In this document: piece by piece, positions 33,926-41,322 of the stretch
Layout: every line of letters begins with the position of its first letter
Numbering within the stretch: position 1 is the stretch's first letter
DNA from: Flavobacterium reichenbachii
GTDB lineage: Bacteria > Bacteroidota > Bacteroidia > Flavobacteriales > Flavobacteriaceae
Assembly (NCBI RefSeq): GCF_002217435.1
Contig: NZ_MUHF01000017.1
Coordinates: 124,335-188,334 of the forward strand
Direction of reading: 5' to 3'
Length of the DNA: 64,000 nucleotides
Made by a program: the position numbers and the translations under genes
Notes under the pieces: model-generated
Database searches by the model: none
What the model saw: the letters and a program-made list of their open reading frames with translations, nothing else
What the model was told of the DNA's origin: nothing

Positions 33926-35599
33926 CTATTTTTTTTTGGAAGACAGTCCTGCCTGTAATTCTTCTGTTGCTTTAAGGATACTTAGTTCCTCTTGTGCTGA
34001 TTCAAACTCTGTTCTGAGCGATTCTATATTAGATTCCAAGACTTTACGTTTACGTTCGATTTCTCTGTCTTTCCTGCTGATCTCATTCTGAAGTTTGATT
34101 TCATGAATAGTTCTCTTCAGTTGATGAGATTGTCTCGCTGTTCCGGTAAGTATTCCTTGTGGACCCAATTCTACATCGAGTAATTCGATACCTTTATCTG
34201 TAATTACAAATTCTCTAACTTGATTTGAATGTCCCATTCCTCGGGCTTTTACAATAAAAATACCGCGGTTTCTTTCTCCAATTCCTTCCATGTCACGCAC
34301 GGTTATCCAGGTATCTACCAATGAAGAAACTGATTCTTCTGCAAGATCAGGTCTAAAACTATCTGTTTGTTTATTTAAAGAAGTAAATAAAGCTGTAATA
34401 TTATTGGCTTTAAGCATATCGATCAATCGTACAAGCATCGAGCGAACTTCGTGCTCGCTTCCTACCGAAATAAGATTGCTTATTGGATCAATAATGATGG
34501 TTGTAGGTTTAAAATCTCTAATTAATTTCCTAAGTGTAAGTAAATGCAGTTCAAGACCATTTAATGACGGACGTGAAGAATGTATCTGTAACAAACCTTT
34601 TTTAATGTGTTTGTCAAGATCAATACCAATCGATTTCATATTTCGAATCAGCTGTTGCGGTGATTCTTCAAATGCAAAATAAATTGTTCTTTCTTTATTT
34701 TCGCATTGTTCGTTTGCAAAGTAACATGCGATTGTTGTTTTGGCTGTTCCGGCTGTTCCTGATACTAGTATATTACTGCCGCGATAGAATCCGCCTCCAT
34801 AAAACATATCATTAAGTCCGGGAACACCTGTCAAAACAACTTCTGAGGAAACTTCATTATCTAATTTTAAAGAAGTAATCGGAAGTACAGAAATTCCATC
34901 AGAGTCTATAAGAAAAGGATATTCGTTTGTACCGTGTGTAGATCCTCTGTATTTTACAATTCGAAGTCTTCTGGTAGAAACCTGCTCAATAACACGATGA
35001 TCCAAAACAATCACACAATCAGAAACATATTCTTCAAGTCCTTGTCTGGTAAGTGTTGCTTCACCGCGTTCTCCTGTAATAATTGCTGTGACACCTTTTT
35101 CTTTAAGCCAGTGAAATAATCTTCGCAGTTCGGCTCTTAGAATCGCTTGGTTATCAAGGCCGGAAAATAAAGATTCTATAGTATCTAATACAACACGTTT
35201 TGCTTTTATGGAATCGATAGCATGTCCAAGTCTGATAAATAAGCCATCCAGATCATATTCTCCTGCTTCTTCTATTTCAGCTCTTTCAACCCTTACATAA
35301 TCTACAGCGAGTTTTTTTTCAGCTTTAAGTTTTTCCAGGTCAAAACCCAGTGACTTAACATTTAAAGTAATGTCTGCAGAAGGTTCTTCAAATGACATGA
35401 AGACTCCTGGTTCGTTATATTCTGTAATACCTTTAATAAGGAATTGCATCGATAACAATGTTTTTCCGCATCCGGCTCCTCCACAGATTAAGGTTGGTCG
35501 TCCCTTAGGAAAACCTCCATCAGTAATCTCATCGAGACCGTCAACTCCCGTAGGAGTTTTTGGAAATATAAAACTATGTGATTTTGATTCTTTTTGCAC
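33926..35599 (-). CDS. kaiC: KaiC-like dual RecA ATPase/kinase
   Basis: A 557-residue protein with two RecA-like domains. CI: Walker A GGAGCGKT at 40-47, Glu71-Glu72, Walker B near 135-141. CII: Walker A GTAGTAKT at 281-288, Glu311-Glu312, Walker B near 366-371. Aligned by eye to Synechococcus KaiC, the phosphosites Ser431/Thr432 correspond to Ser425/Ser426 before LVDT, and Thr426 corresponds to Ala420. Both catalytic Glu pairs are kept, so ATPase and autokinase activity are plausible. The C-terminus (about 485-557) is a predicted coiled coil instead of the KaiA-binding tail, and no kaiA is present. The start is GTG at 35597-35599; no other start fits. It heads a six-gene operon with two kaiB genes, a kinase, a receiver and an AraC regulator. 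Confidence 0.93.
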   Translation of the reverse strand: MQKESKSHSFIFPKTPTGVDGLDEITDGGFPKGRPTLICGGAGCGKTLLSMQFLIKGITEYNEPGVFMSFEEPSADITLNVKSLGFDLEKLKAEKKLAVDYVRVERAEIEEAGEYDLDGLFIRLGHAIDSIKAKRVVLDTIESLFSGLDNQAILRAELRRLFHWLKEKGVTAIITGERGEATLTRQGLEEYVSDCVIVLDHRVIEQVSTRRLRIVKYRGSTHGTNEYPFLIDSDGISVLPITSLKLDNEVSSEVVLTGVPGLNDMFYGGGFYRGSNILVSGTAGTAKTTIACYFANEQCENKERTIYFAFEESPQQLIRNMKSIGIDLDKHIKKGLLQIHSSRPSLNGLELHLLTLRKLIRDFKPTTIIIDPISNLISVGSEHEVRSMLVRLIDMLKANNITALFTSLNKQTDSFRPDLAEESVSSLVDTWITVRDMEGIGERNRGIFIVKARGMGHSNQVREFVITDKGIELLDVELGPQGILTGTARQSHQLKRTIHEIKLQNEISRKDREIERKRKVLESNIESLRTEFESAQEELSILKATEELQAGLSSKKK

Positions 35600-35621
35600 G
35601 CTATTTAGTATTCTATTTATC

Positions 35622-35629
35622 CAAATATA
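35622..35629 (-). promoter_or_regulatory. Candidate -7 box (TATATTTG) of the Kai operon
   Basis: Matches TAnnTTTG on the minus strand; the predicted start near 35615 leaves a 16-base leader before the GTG. No TTG at the ideal -33 distance. Confidence 0.4.
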
Positions 35630-35768
35630 CGTTTTCTTTGAGAATTTAACATTAATATTTATTAAAGATTTAACAGCTGTTTGGTTAAATTTTTAAGCAA
35701 AAATTGCATTATTGAATCAAATTAAGCGAAAAAAAATACAAACAAAAAAAGGGCAGGCTCCAATTTTT

Positions 35769-37016
35769 TTATTGCTTCATTTTAAAATGAAGTTCTGCTA
35801 TATTTTTACGAATGATATTCTTGTCAGAGTCTGTTTTAGCGAGGTATAGAGCTGTTTCAAATTGCTGTAATGCTTTCTGAATATCAAGTTCTGAATATAA
35901 ATTTCCTAGTAAAGAATAATAAAAATGATTGTCGGTCAAATTGAGTTTTTCAGCTTCTATGATCGCCTCTTTATTACTTTTTACTTTTGAGAGTGCGTAC
36001 GTTCTGTTCAACGCCGCAATTGGAGAATATTCCAGAATGATTAAATTGTTGTACAATTCGAGAATATGCTCCCATTTTGCTGCAGTATCTTCTTTGATAG
36101 TATGCCAGTAAGCAATTCCGGCTTCAAGATGGTATTTAGAAAGTGTAGTTCCGGTAGAAGATCTGCTCAAAAAATAAGTTCCTTTGTCTATTAATTCCTG
36201 ATTCCAAAGCGATTGATCCTGATCTTCGTATAAAATAATTTCTCCGTCGTCGGCGGTCCGGGCTTCAAATCTTGAAGAATGAAAACACATTAAAGCCATA
36301 AGAGCATTGGTTTCCGGAAGATTTGTGCTTTCGTTCTGAATCAATAAAAAAGTAAGACGCATGGCTTCTGCGCAAAGGTCTTTTCTTAAAGTAGTGTTTT
36401 GTGAGGCAGAGTAATATCCTTCAGAATAAAGCAGATAAATGGTTTTTAGAACCGTTTTTATTCTATCCTTAACTTCGATACTATTCGGATTCTGAATCTT
36501 TATATTTTCTTCTTTGAGTTTTTCTTTGGCACGATTAATTCTTTTATAAATGACTTCTTTGTTTGAAAGAAAAGCATCAGAGATTTCGCTTATTCCAAAA
36601 CCACACAATAGATTAAGAGCCAAAGCAATTTGAGCTTCATCTGAATTACACGGATTACAAACCGTAAAAATCATCGCCAGCTGACTGTCTGCAATATTTT
36701 GATCAGATAAATTAATATCAATCTCGGGATTGTTTATTGGAGTATTGTATTTTATTTCGGTTACTATTTTGGTTTCAAAAAGAGTATGCCGTTTCAGATA
36801 GTTTTTGGTTTTATTTTTGGCTACAGTATAAAGCCAGGCAGCAGGATTTTCGGGAGTTCCCTTTATCGCCCAGGTTTCTGAAGCAGACAAGAAAGTATCA
36901 CTCACAATATCTTCTGCAATTTCGATATGTTGAATGCCGAAAAGATGGCAAAGAACTGAAACTATTTTTTGATATTCGGTTCTAAAAAGATTTGGTATCA
37001 GTTCTTTGTTCTCCAT
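35769..37016 (-). CDS. ECF42-type RNA polymerase sigma factor with C-terminal TPR-like extension
   Basis: A 415-residue sigma factor, more than twice the usual ECF length. Regions 2 and 4 lie in the first ~185 residues (IAEDIVSDTFLSASETW, NPAAWLYTVAKNKTKNYLKR, then LLCGFGISEISDAFLSNKEVIYKRINRAKEKL). A DUF6596/TPR-like domain follows at about 190-410 (LLYSEGYYSAS, IAALNRTYALSKVKSNKEAI, LLGNLYSEL). This is the ECF42 pattern, which has no anti-sigma factor and uses the extension for control. The adjacent DGPF/YCII gene upstream is the group's hallmark partner. Regulon and signal are unknown. Confidence 0.9.
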   Translation of the reverse strand: MENKELIPNLFRTEYQKIVSVLCHLFGIQHIEIAEDIVSDTFLSASETWAIKGTPENPAAWLYTVAKNKTKNYLKRHTLFETKIVTEIKYNTPINNPEIDINLSDQNIADSQLAMIFTVCNPCNSDEAQIALALNLLCGFGISEISDAFLSNKEVIYKRINRAKEKLKEENIKIQNPNSIEVKDRIKTVLKTIYLLYSEGYYSASQNTTLRKDLCAEAMRLTFLLIQNESTNLPETNALMALMCFHSSRFEARTADDGEIILYEDQDQSLWNQELIDKGTYFLSRSSTGTTLSKYHLEAGIAYWHTIKEDTAAKWEHILELYNNLIILEYSPIAALNRTYALSKVKSNKEAIIEAEKLNLTDNHFYYSLLGNLYSELDIQKALQQFETALYLAKTDSDKNIIRKNIAELHFKMKQ

Positions 37017-37045
37017 ATTTTTTTTTGATTAAGGCTTCACAATTG

Positions 37046-37384
37046 TTAAAATGCCATTCTAATTTCTACATTGCCGCCAAGATTTAGAACCGGACATTCC
37101 TGCGCAATTGCTGCAGCTTCATCATAATCTTTGGCTTTTATAATAATCATGCCGCCAATAGATTCTTTGATTTCAACAAAAGGGCCATCTGTAATTCCTT
37201 TATTAGAAGTTACCAATTTTCCCTGTCCGTCCCAGCGCTGCAAAGGTCTGGCCAGTTTATCCTGCGCAGCCAGACTGCCAAACCAGTTTTGCCATTGCTG
37301 TAAATGCTGCTGCAATTCTTCTGGTGAAGGCTGTGATTCTTTAGAAATAAAATCTCTTCTGAAAATCAATAAAAATTCATTCAT
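37046..37384 (-). CDS. YCII-related DGPF-domain protein
   Basis: A 112-residue alpha/beta protein from the ATG at 37382-37384. It has the name-giving motif in GITDGPFVEIKESIGGMIIIKA, an N-terminal FLLIFRRDF strand and a C-terminal VEIRMAF strand. It starts the unit that continues with the ECF42 sigma gene 29 bp later. DGPF proteins are the standard neighbours of ECF42 sigma factors and may be their targets or sensors; the biochemical role is not established. A terminator separates it from the AhpD-like gene upstream. Confidence 0.88.
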   Translation of the reverse strand: MNEFLLIFRRDFISKESQPSPEELQQHLQQWQNWFGSLAAQDKLARPLQRWDGQGKLVTSNKGITDGPFVEIKESIGGMIIIKAKDYDEAAAIAQECPVLNLGGNVEIRMAF

Positions 37385-37421
37385 TTTTTTATGTTTTTTG
37401 GTTATCAAACTTCATTTTAAG

Positions 37422-37476
37422 AAAAGGCTGTTTTTATTTAAAGTATAAATTTAGTGCTTTGCAAATAAAAACAGCC
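37422..37476 (-). terminator. Terminator of the AhpD-like gene
   Basis: On the minus strand GGCTGTTTTTATTT and its exact reverse complement form a 14-bp stem around a 23-base loop, followed by TTTTCTT. It lies 9 bp after the stop at 37486. Confidence 0.7.
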
Positions 37477-37485
37477 GATTTTTAT

Positions 37486-37938
37486 TTATCCAAATTGTCC
37501 GACTCTGTAGCTTCCCGGAGTATTAGGAAAAGCTAAATTAAAACGATTCCATGTGTTAATTGTTGTAATTACAAGCGTAAGGTCAATTAATTCTTCATCA
37601 GAAAATTCAACTTTAGCAGCAGCGTAAATTTCATCAGGAACATCACAAGCTGTTACCGCTTCTGCCCAGGCCAATGCCGCTCTTTCTCTTTGTGTATAAA
37701 AAGGTGTTTCTTTCCAGGCACTTAAACCAAAAAGACGTTGAGGTGTTTCTCCGGCTGCCAGAGCTTCTTTGGAGTGCATGTCTAAACAATAAGCACAACT
37801 GTTAATTTGTGATACTCTAAAATCTACTAAATCTACTAATGATTTTTCAAGTCCTGATTTTTTCAAATAACCAGTAATTCCAAATAAAGTGGCAATTGCT
37901 TTCTGACCTTTTTCGAATACATTAATTCTAGTTTCCAT
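37486..37938 (-). CDS. AhpD-like carboxymuconolactone decarboxylase family protein
   Basis: A 150-residue helical protein. The motif INSCAYCLDMHSKEALAAGE has the CxxC...H redox site of AhpD-like proteins. The VITTINTWNRFNLAF segment near the end matches the family's common C-terminal motif. It likely acts as a peroxidase or disulfide-redox protein in the cytoplasm. Such genes are common neighbours of ECF42/DGPF sigma loci and are thought to be regulon members. A terminator lies between it and the DGPF gene, so it is a separate unit. Confidence 0.9.
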   Translation of the reverse strand: METRINVFEKGQKAIATLFGITGYLKKSGLEKSLVDLVDFRVSQINSCAYCLDMHSKEALAAGETPQRLFGLSAWKETPFYTQRERAALAWAEAVTACDVPDEIYAAAKVEFSDEELIDLTLVITTINTWNRFNLAFPNTPGSYRVGQFG

Positions 37939-38079
37939 GTTGTATAATTTTTAATGTTATACCCTAATGACAACTGAACTTTCAGAATTGGACAAATAAA
38001 TTAAAAAAAAATAATTTTTTTTAAAATAATTATAAAACTATCAACGTTTACAAGGCTTTAGGAGAAAAATAAAAAATAA

Positions 38080-38730
38080 CTAATTTAGAATTAAATCTAT
38101 ATTTTCTGATAATCGATCTGCAAGTTCGGGTGTGTTTTTCAAACTATTGTTCATAATCCACGGAGTAAGTTTTCCTTTTTCGATGATTTCTTTTTTTGAA
38201 TAAACCAAACTAAAATATAGATTAAGGTCGAGTGTATGAGCGGGCAGAGGCTGATTTTTTTGTTCCTTTTCAATATCTTCATAATAATATCTGGACTTTT
38301 TTAAATCAGGATATTTTTCGATTAAATAATCATTTAAAGCAAAAGACGGACCTTCACCTTTGTATAAATCCTCCTTTATAATAGGAGTAACTAAAAGGTT
38401 TTGAACCGTTTTTTTAAATTCTTTATAATGGGCTGAAGTGGTAGAAAAGTTACCTTCAGAAATCTTATTTTTTTCGGACAATCTTCTAATTACAGAAAGG
38501 CGTACAAAATCACCATTGATTTCTATTACTTTAAAAACAAAATAATTCGTTTTAAAACTCTGGCTTCCGTTTGAGCCTCTTTGTCTGCTGAAGATAAAAC
38601 TTCCCAGCTGCAGTTTGTGTTCTTCACTGCTAATCGCTTTTTTCCACATAAACGGTTTGTAAACCATTTGTCTTAAAATAAAAAATGCTGCAATAGTGAT
38701 TATCAGGATAGCTAAAATGCTTTTGTTCAT
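38080..38730 (-). CDS. Hypothetical membrane-anchored protein
   Basis: A 216-residue protein with one N-terminal membrane helix (about 4-22) that could be an uncleaved anchor. A mostly polar domain (about 30-216) follows. Notable motifs are SFIFSRQRGSNGSQSFKTNYFVFKVIEINGD, then FVRLSVIRRLSEKN, and a C-terminal helix. I do not recognise the family. It stands alone, with AT-rich DNA of ~140 bp downstream and the DUF2798 gene upstream in the same direction but separated by a terminator. The coding signal is good. Confidence 0.7.
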   Translation of the reverse strand: MNKSILAILIITIAAFFILRQMVYKPFMWKKAISSEEHKLQLGSFIFSRQRGSNGSQSFKTNYFVFKVIEINGDFVRLSVIRRLSEKNKISEGNFSTTSAHYKEFKKTVQNLLVTPIIKEDLYKGEGPSFALNDYLIEKYPDLKKSRYYYEDIEKEQKNQPLPAHTLDLNLYFSLVYSKKEIIEKGKLTPWIMNNSLKNTPELADRLSENIDLILN

Positions 38731-38804
38731 TTGTTTTGAAAGTAAAATTGAAAGTTACTATACAAATATCAATAAATTTAAATGATTGTAAAGAGTTCTT
38801 TTCC

Positions 38805-38834
38805 ATAAAAAAAGCCTCCATATTCTGAAGGCTC
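38805..38834 (-). terminator. Terminator of the hmp/DUF2798 unit
   Basis: On the minus strand AGCCT, a 10-base loop, AGGCT, then T7. It lies just after the stop of the small membrane protein gene at 38842. Confidence 0.75.
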
Positions 38835-38841
38835 TTTGCAT

Positions 38842-39045
38842 TTATTTTTTGTTTGAATATATAAAGAATGAAAACAAATTTGAAACTAAACCTGCAACCA
38901 TCCACGAACGCATCCAAAAAAATAAAAAATTGGAGCGGTCTGCGCAATTAATGCCGGCTAAGGTAAACGTGATAAAAAATGTTGTGAGGCAGTTTTGCAG
39001 GAATTGAGTCAAATATTTTTTCCGGCTTATCTTGGCAGTCTTCAC
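38842..39045 (-). CDS. DUF2798-like small membrane protein
   Basis: A 67-residue protein with two membrane helices at about 13-32 and 43-62, separated by a short polar loop. The pattern FLQNCLTTFFITFTLAGIN...FLFFWMRSWMVAGLVSNLFSFF resembles DUF2798, whose members have a similar two-helix hairpin and a Trp-rich second helix. It starts 1 bp after the flavohemoprotein stop, so it is almost certainly co-transcribed with it. A role in nitrosative stress at the membrane is inferred only from this. Confidence 0.65.
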   Translation of the reverse strand: MKTAKISRKKYLTQFLQNCLTTFFITFTLAGINCADRSNFLFFWMRSWMVAGLVSNLFSFFIYSNKK

Positions 39046-39046
39046 T

Positions 39047-40258
39047 TTAATTCAAATTAATCAGCTGTGGTCCAAATTCTTCGTAAAAAATATTTTTCTC
39101 ACTTACATTCAGATTAATCAAGGTTTCGTACTGCGCCTTAATAAACATTTCGGGACCACAGATATAAAATTTTGCTTCTTCTAATAATATTGCGTCTTTA
39201 CATTTATGCAGATCCACTCTTCCTTGTATAATTTGATTGGAGGTTTCGTCATCATTTTCTACAGTATCATAAAACGTAAAAGTTTCGAGATGTCCTGCAT
39301 CTTTTTTGATTTCCATAATCTGATTTTTAAAAGCATGAACCGATTCGTTTCTGCAGCCGTGAATCCAGATTGTTTTTTTGTTTTGAATAGAATTGAGATT
39401 GGTTTCCAGCATACTCAGCATTGGCGTAAGTCCAACGCCGCCGCTAATTAAAACCAGCGGATTTTTAGAATCTTTTTCTAAGTGAAATATTCCCGCAGGT
39501 GACGAAATGGAAACTACATCTCCTTCTGATTTTGAATGCAGTGTATTCGAAACCATTCCAGATGGATTGGGTGCAATTCCGGTTTCTTTTTTTACCGAAA
39601 TTCTGTAATATTCCGGATTAAAAGCGCTCGACAAACTGTATTGTCTGGGCTGTAAAAGGTCTAATTCCGGAACAAAAACCTGAATACTGATAAATTGGCC
39701 TGCATGGTATTCTGTAATTTCTTTTCCGTCTTCAGGATAAAGATAAAACGATTTGATTTCGGTCGATTCTTGTATGATTTTTTTTATTACAAATTTTCTC
39801 CAGCCGTTCCAGCTTCCAGATTTTGCTTTGTTTTCCTGATACATTTCTTTTTCAAGATTAATCATAATTTCTGCAAGCTGATAAAAAGCTGCTGTCCAGG
39901 CATCCAGAATTTCCTGAGTGGCCGCTTCGCCTACAACTTCGCCTATAGAAGCGATGAGATGTGTACCTACGATTTTATATTGTTCGGGCTGAATGTTTAA
40001 ACTTCTGTGTTTGGTGCCGATTCCTTTTAAAACACTAATTAAAACGCTGGGATTTTCTATGTTTTCGGCGTAAGCTAAAACAGCATTTGCCAAAGCCGAT
40101 TTTTGTCTTCCGTTGGCCTGATTTCCCATATTAAACATGTTTCTCAATTCGGGATGCGCCTTAAACATTCTGGCATAAAAATAATTGGTCAGGACTTCAC
40201 CGCTTTCTCTTAATATTGGAATTGTTGCTTTGATAAGCTCTTTTTGATAGGTATTCAT
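39047..40258 (-). CDS. hmp: Flavohemoprotein (nitric oxide dioxygenase)
   Basis: A 403-residue Hmp, the normal length. A globin domain at about 1-140 has Tyr28, the proximal haem His84 in GTKHRSLNIQPEQY, and ILDAWTAAFYQLAEIMI. The FAD domain (about 150-255) has HAGQFISIQV and RQYSLSSAF. The NAD(P)H domain has ISGGVGLTPMLSML, YICGPEMF and the terminal YEEFGPQ. It oxidises NO to nitrate with O2 and NAD(P)H in the cytoplasm. Its upstream region holds a TACATTTG box, a Crp/Fnr-like dyad and a nested palindrome, so strong regulation is likely. A small DUF2798 gene follows 1 bp later. Confidence 0.96.
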   Translation of the reverse strand: MNTYQKELIKATIPILRESGEVLTNYFYARMFKAHPELRNMFNMGNQANGRQKSALANAVLAYAENIENPSVLISVLKGIGTKHRSLNIQPEQYKIVGTHLIASIGEVVGEAATQEILDAWTAAFYQLAEIMINLEKEMYQENKAKSGSWNGWRKFVIKKIIQESTEIKSFYLYPEDGKEITEYHAGQFISIQVFVPELDLLQPRQYSLSSAFNPEYYRISVKKETGIAPNPSGMVSNTLHSKSEGDVVSISSPAGIFHLEKDSKNPLVLISGGVGLTPMLSMLETNLNSIQNKKTIWIHGCRNESVHAFKNQIMEIKKDAGHLETFTFYDTVENDDETSNQIIQGRVDLHKCKDAILLEEAKFYICGPEMFIKAQYETLINLNVSEKNIFYEEFGPQLINLN

Positions 40259-40292
40259 TTTGTGATATTTAGGATAGGATTAAATATTTCAT

Positions 40293-40321
40293 GTAAACTG
40301 CCAAAGCGCTTTAGAGTTTAC
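40293..40321. promoter_or_regulatory. Nested palindrome at the predicted hmp transcription start
   Basis: GTAAACT at 40293-40299 and AGTTTAC at 40315-40321 enclose the 10-bp palindrome AAAGCGCTTT at 40303-40312. The start predicted from the box at 40327 falls at about 40320, so a protein bound here would block transcription, or the RNA would begin with this hairpin. Confidence 0.4.
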
Positions 40322-40326
40322 TTTTA

Positions 40327-40334
40327 CAAATGTA
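40327..40334 (-). promoter_or_regulatory. Candidate -7 box (TACATTTG) of hmp
   Basis: Matches TAnnTTTG on the minus strand. No -33 TTG at the usual place. Instead a dyad lies there, centred about 44 bp upstream of the predicted start, the position used by class II activators. Confidence 0.5.
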
Positions 40335-40355
40335 GAGCAGGACCAAAACTTCATT

Positions 40356-40373
40356 TTATGACTCAAATCATAA
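40356..40373. promoter_or_regulatory. Crp/Fnr-like dyad (TTATGA-N6-TCATAA) upstream of hmp
   Basis: Perfect 6-bp arms with a 6-bp spacer (CTCAAA). Size and position relative to the -7 box at 40327 fit a Crp/Fnr-family dimer acting as activator, for example an NO sensor. The regulator is not in the window. Confidence 0.45.
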
Positions 40374-40420
40374 GAAGCAAAAAAATAGTTTACAAAATCT
40401 AATTCTAAAGTTATTATCTC

Positions 40421-40446
40421 CGTAACATCTCAGCCTTAATGTTACG
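40421..40446. promoter_or_regulatory. Inverted repeat CGTAACAT-N10-ATGTTACG
   Basis: Perfect 8-bp arms between hmp and the ECF sigma gene. Each arm contains CGTAAC, the same hexamer that begins the two ECF-type promoter elements at 40484 and 41254, so this may be a diverging pair of -35-like sites or an operator. Confidence 0.35.
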
Positions 40447-40483
40447 TTTTTGTTTCGAATTCTGAACGTTTTATTAATGTAAA

Positions 40484-40531
40484 CGTAACCTTTTAAACCT
40501 ACCCTCGTTTCTAATTTTGAAGACATACTAT
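40484..40531 (+). promoter_or_regulatory. ECF-type promoter element upstream of the sigma gene
   Basis: CGTAAC, 8 bp, CCTACCC, 15 bp, AAGACATACTAT. The same three blocks with identical spacing occur at 41254-41301 before the FecR gene. The GTAAC block resembles ECF -35 elements. Autoregulation by the locus's own sigma factor is the simplest explanation. Confidence 0.55.
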
Positions 40532-40652
40532 AAGAACCCAATACTTGTATATATGTCATTTTTTAGAGTAAGAATACATCTCAAAAAAACATTCAGAAAA
40601 AGTGTTTTACAAAATATTATCTGCCTCATAATTTTTCCAAAAGCGATGTATT

Positions 40653-41210
40653 ATGTATAAAAAATATACTGACGAAGAACTTGTTGAATTATTAAAACAA
40701 GGAAAAGACAGAGCTTTTGATGAATTGTATTTTAGGTATAGAGATCTTCTTGTGCGATTTGTATACGTGAGAATGAAATCTATTGCAATTTCTGAAGAGA
40801 TTGTTCAGGAAGTTTTTACCACGATTTGGGAACGCCGAAAGACTTTGGTTATTCAAAAAAACTTTTCGGCATATATGTACAGTTCAGTGCGTTATGTGAC
40901 TCTCGACTATATAAAGGCAAATATGATTACCGACCAGTATGTAAAAGAAGTTACGGATCGGAATACTATTATAGAGAGCAGCAACAATGCTACAGAAGAA
41001 TCTATCTATCACGACGAACTTCAGCAAAGGGTTGATAAAGCTGCTTCGTTGCTTCCTAAAAAATCCAAAGAGGTTTTTATTCTCAGCCGCATTAAACAAT
41101 ATACAAATAAGGAAATAGCAGAGGAACTTAATGTGTCGCACGAAACGGTAAAATATCACATTACGTACGCACTCAAATTTATGCGGACTTATCTTGGAGA
41201 ATTTAACTAA
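40653..41210 (+). CDS. ECF sigma factor (RNA polymerase sigma-70 family, Bacteroides-expansion type)
   Basis: A 185-residue ECF sigma factor. Region 2 has ELVELLKQGKDRAFDELYFRYRDLLVRFVY and ISEEIVQEVFTTIWERR. Region 4 has LPKKSKEVFILSRIKQYTNKEIAEELNVSHETVKYHITYALKFMR. It heads the locus with FecR and an STN-domain SusC, so it should be held by FecR and released when the outer-membrane receptor binds its ligand. It is then expected to transcribe the SusC/SusD/phosphatase genes. Its own upstream element (40484-40531) and the copy before FecR suggest positive autoregulation. Confidence 0.93.
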   Translation: MYKKYTDEELVELLKQGKDRAFDELYFRYRDLLVRFVYVRMKSIAISEEIVQEVFTTIWERRKTLVIQKNFSAYMYSSVRYVTLDYIKANMITDQYVKEVTDRNTIIESSNNATEESIYHDELQQRVDKAASLLPKKSKEVFILSRIKQYTNKEIAEELNVSHETVKYHITYALKFMRTYLGEFN

Positions 41211-41253
41211 AGCAGATTGGAGCGGGGAATAGTGTTTTTTTTCTTAACGCAAC

Positions 41254-41301
41254 CGTAACATGACCCGCCTACCCAAAATCTGAATTCTTAAGACATACTA
41301 T
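41254..41301 (+). promoter_or_regulatory. Second copy of the ECF-type promoter element, before the FecR gene
   Basis: CGTAAC, 8 bp, CCTACCC, 15 bp, AAGACATACTAT, with the same spacing as at 40484-40531. It ends 21 bp before the FecR start codon at 41323. Confidence 0.6.
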
Positions 41302-41322
41302 TAAAGCGATAAAAAAATTATA

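Noticed and set aside
30773..35768. kaiA within or next to the Kai operon
   Set aside because: No frame in the operon or the flanking DNA resembles KaiA; the adjacent upstream gene is the ECF42 sigma factor.
38630..38947. Minus-strand frame of 105 codons overlapping the end of the DUF2798 gene and the start of the 38080-38730 gene
   Set aside because: Overlaps two better-supported genes, has an irregular composition and crosses a terminator hairpin.
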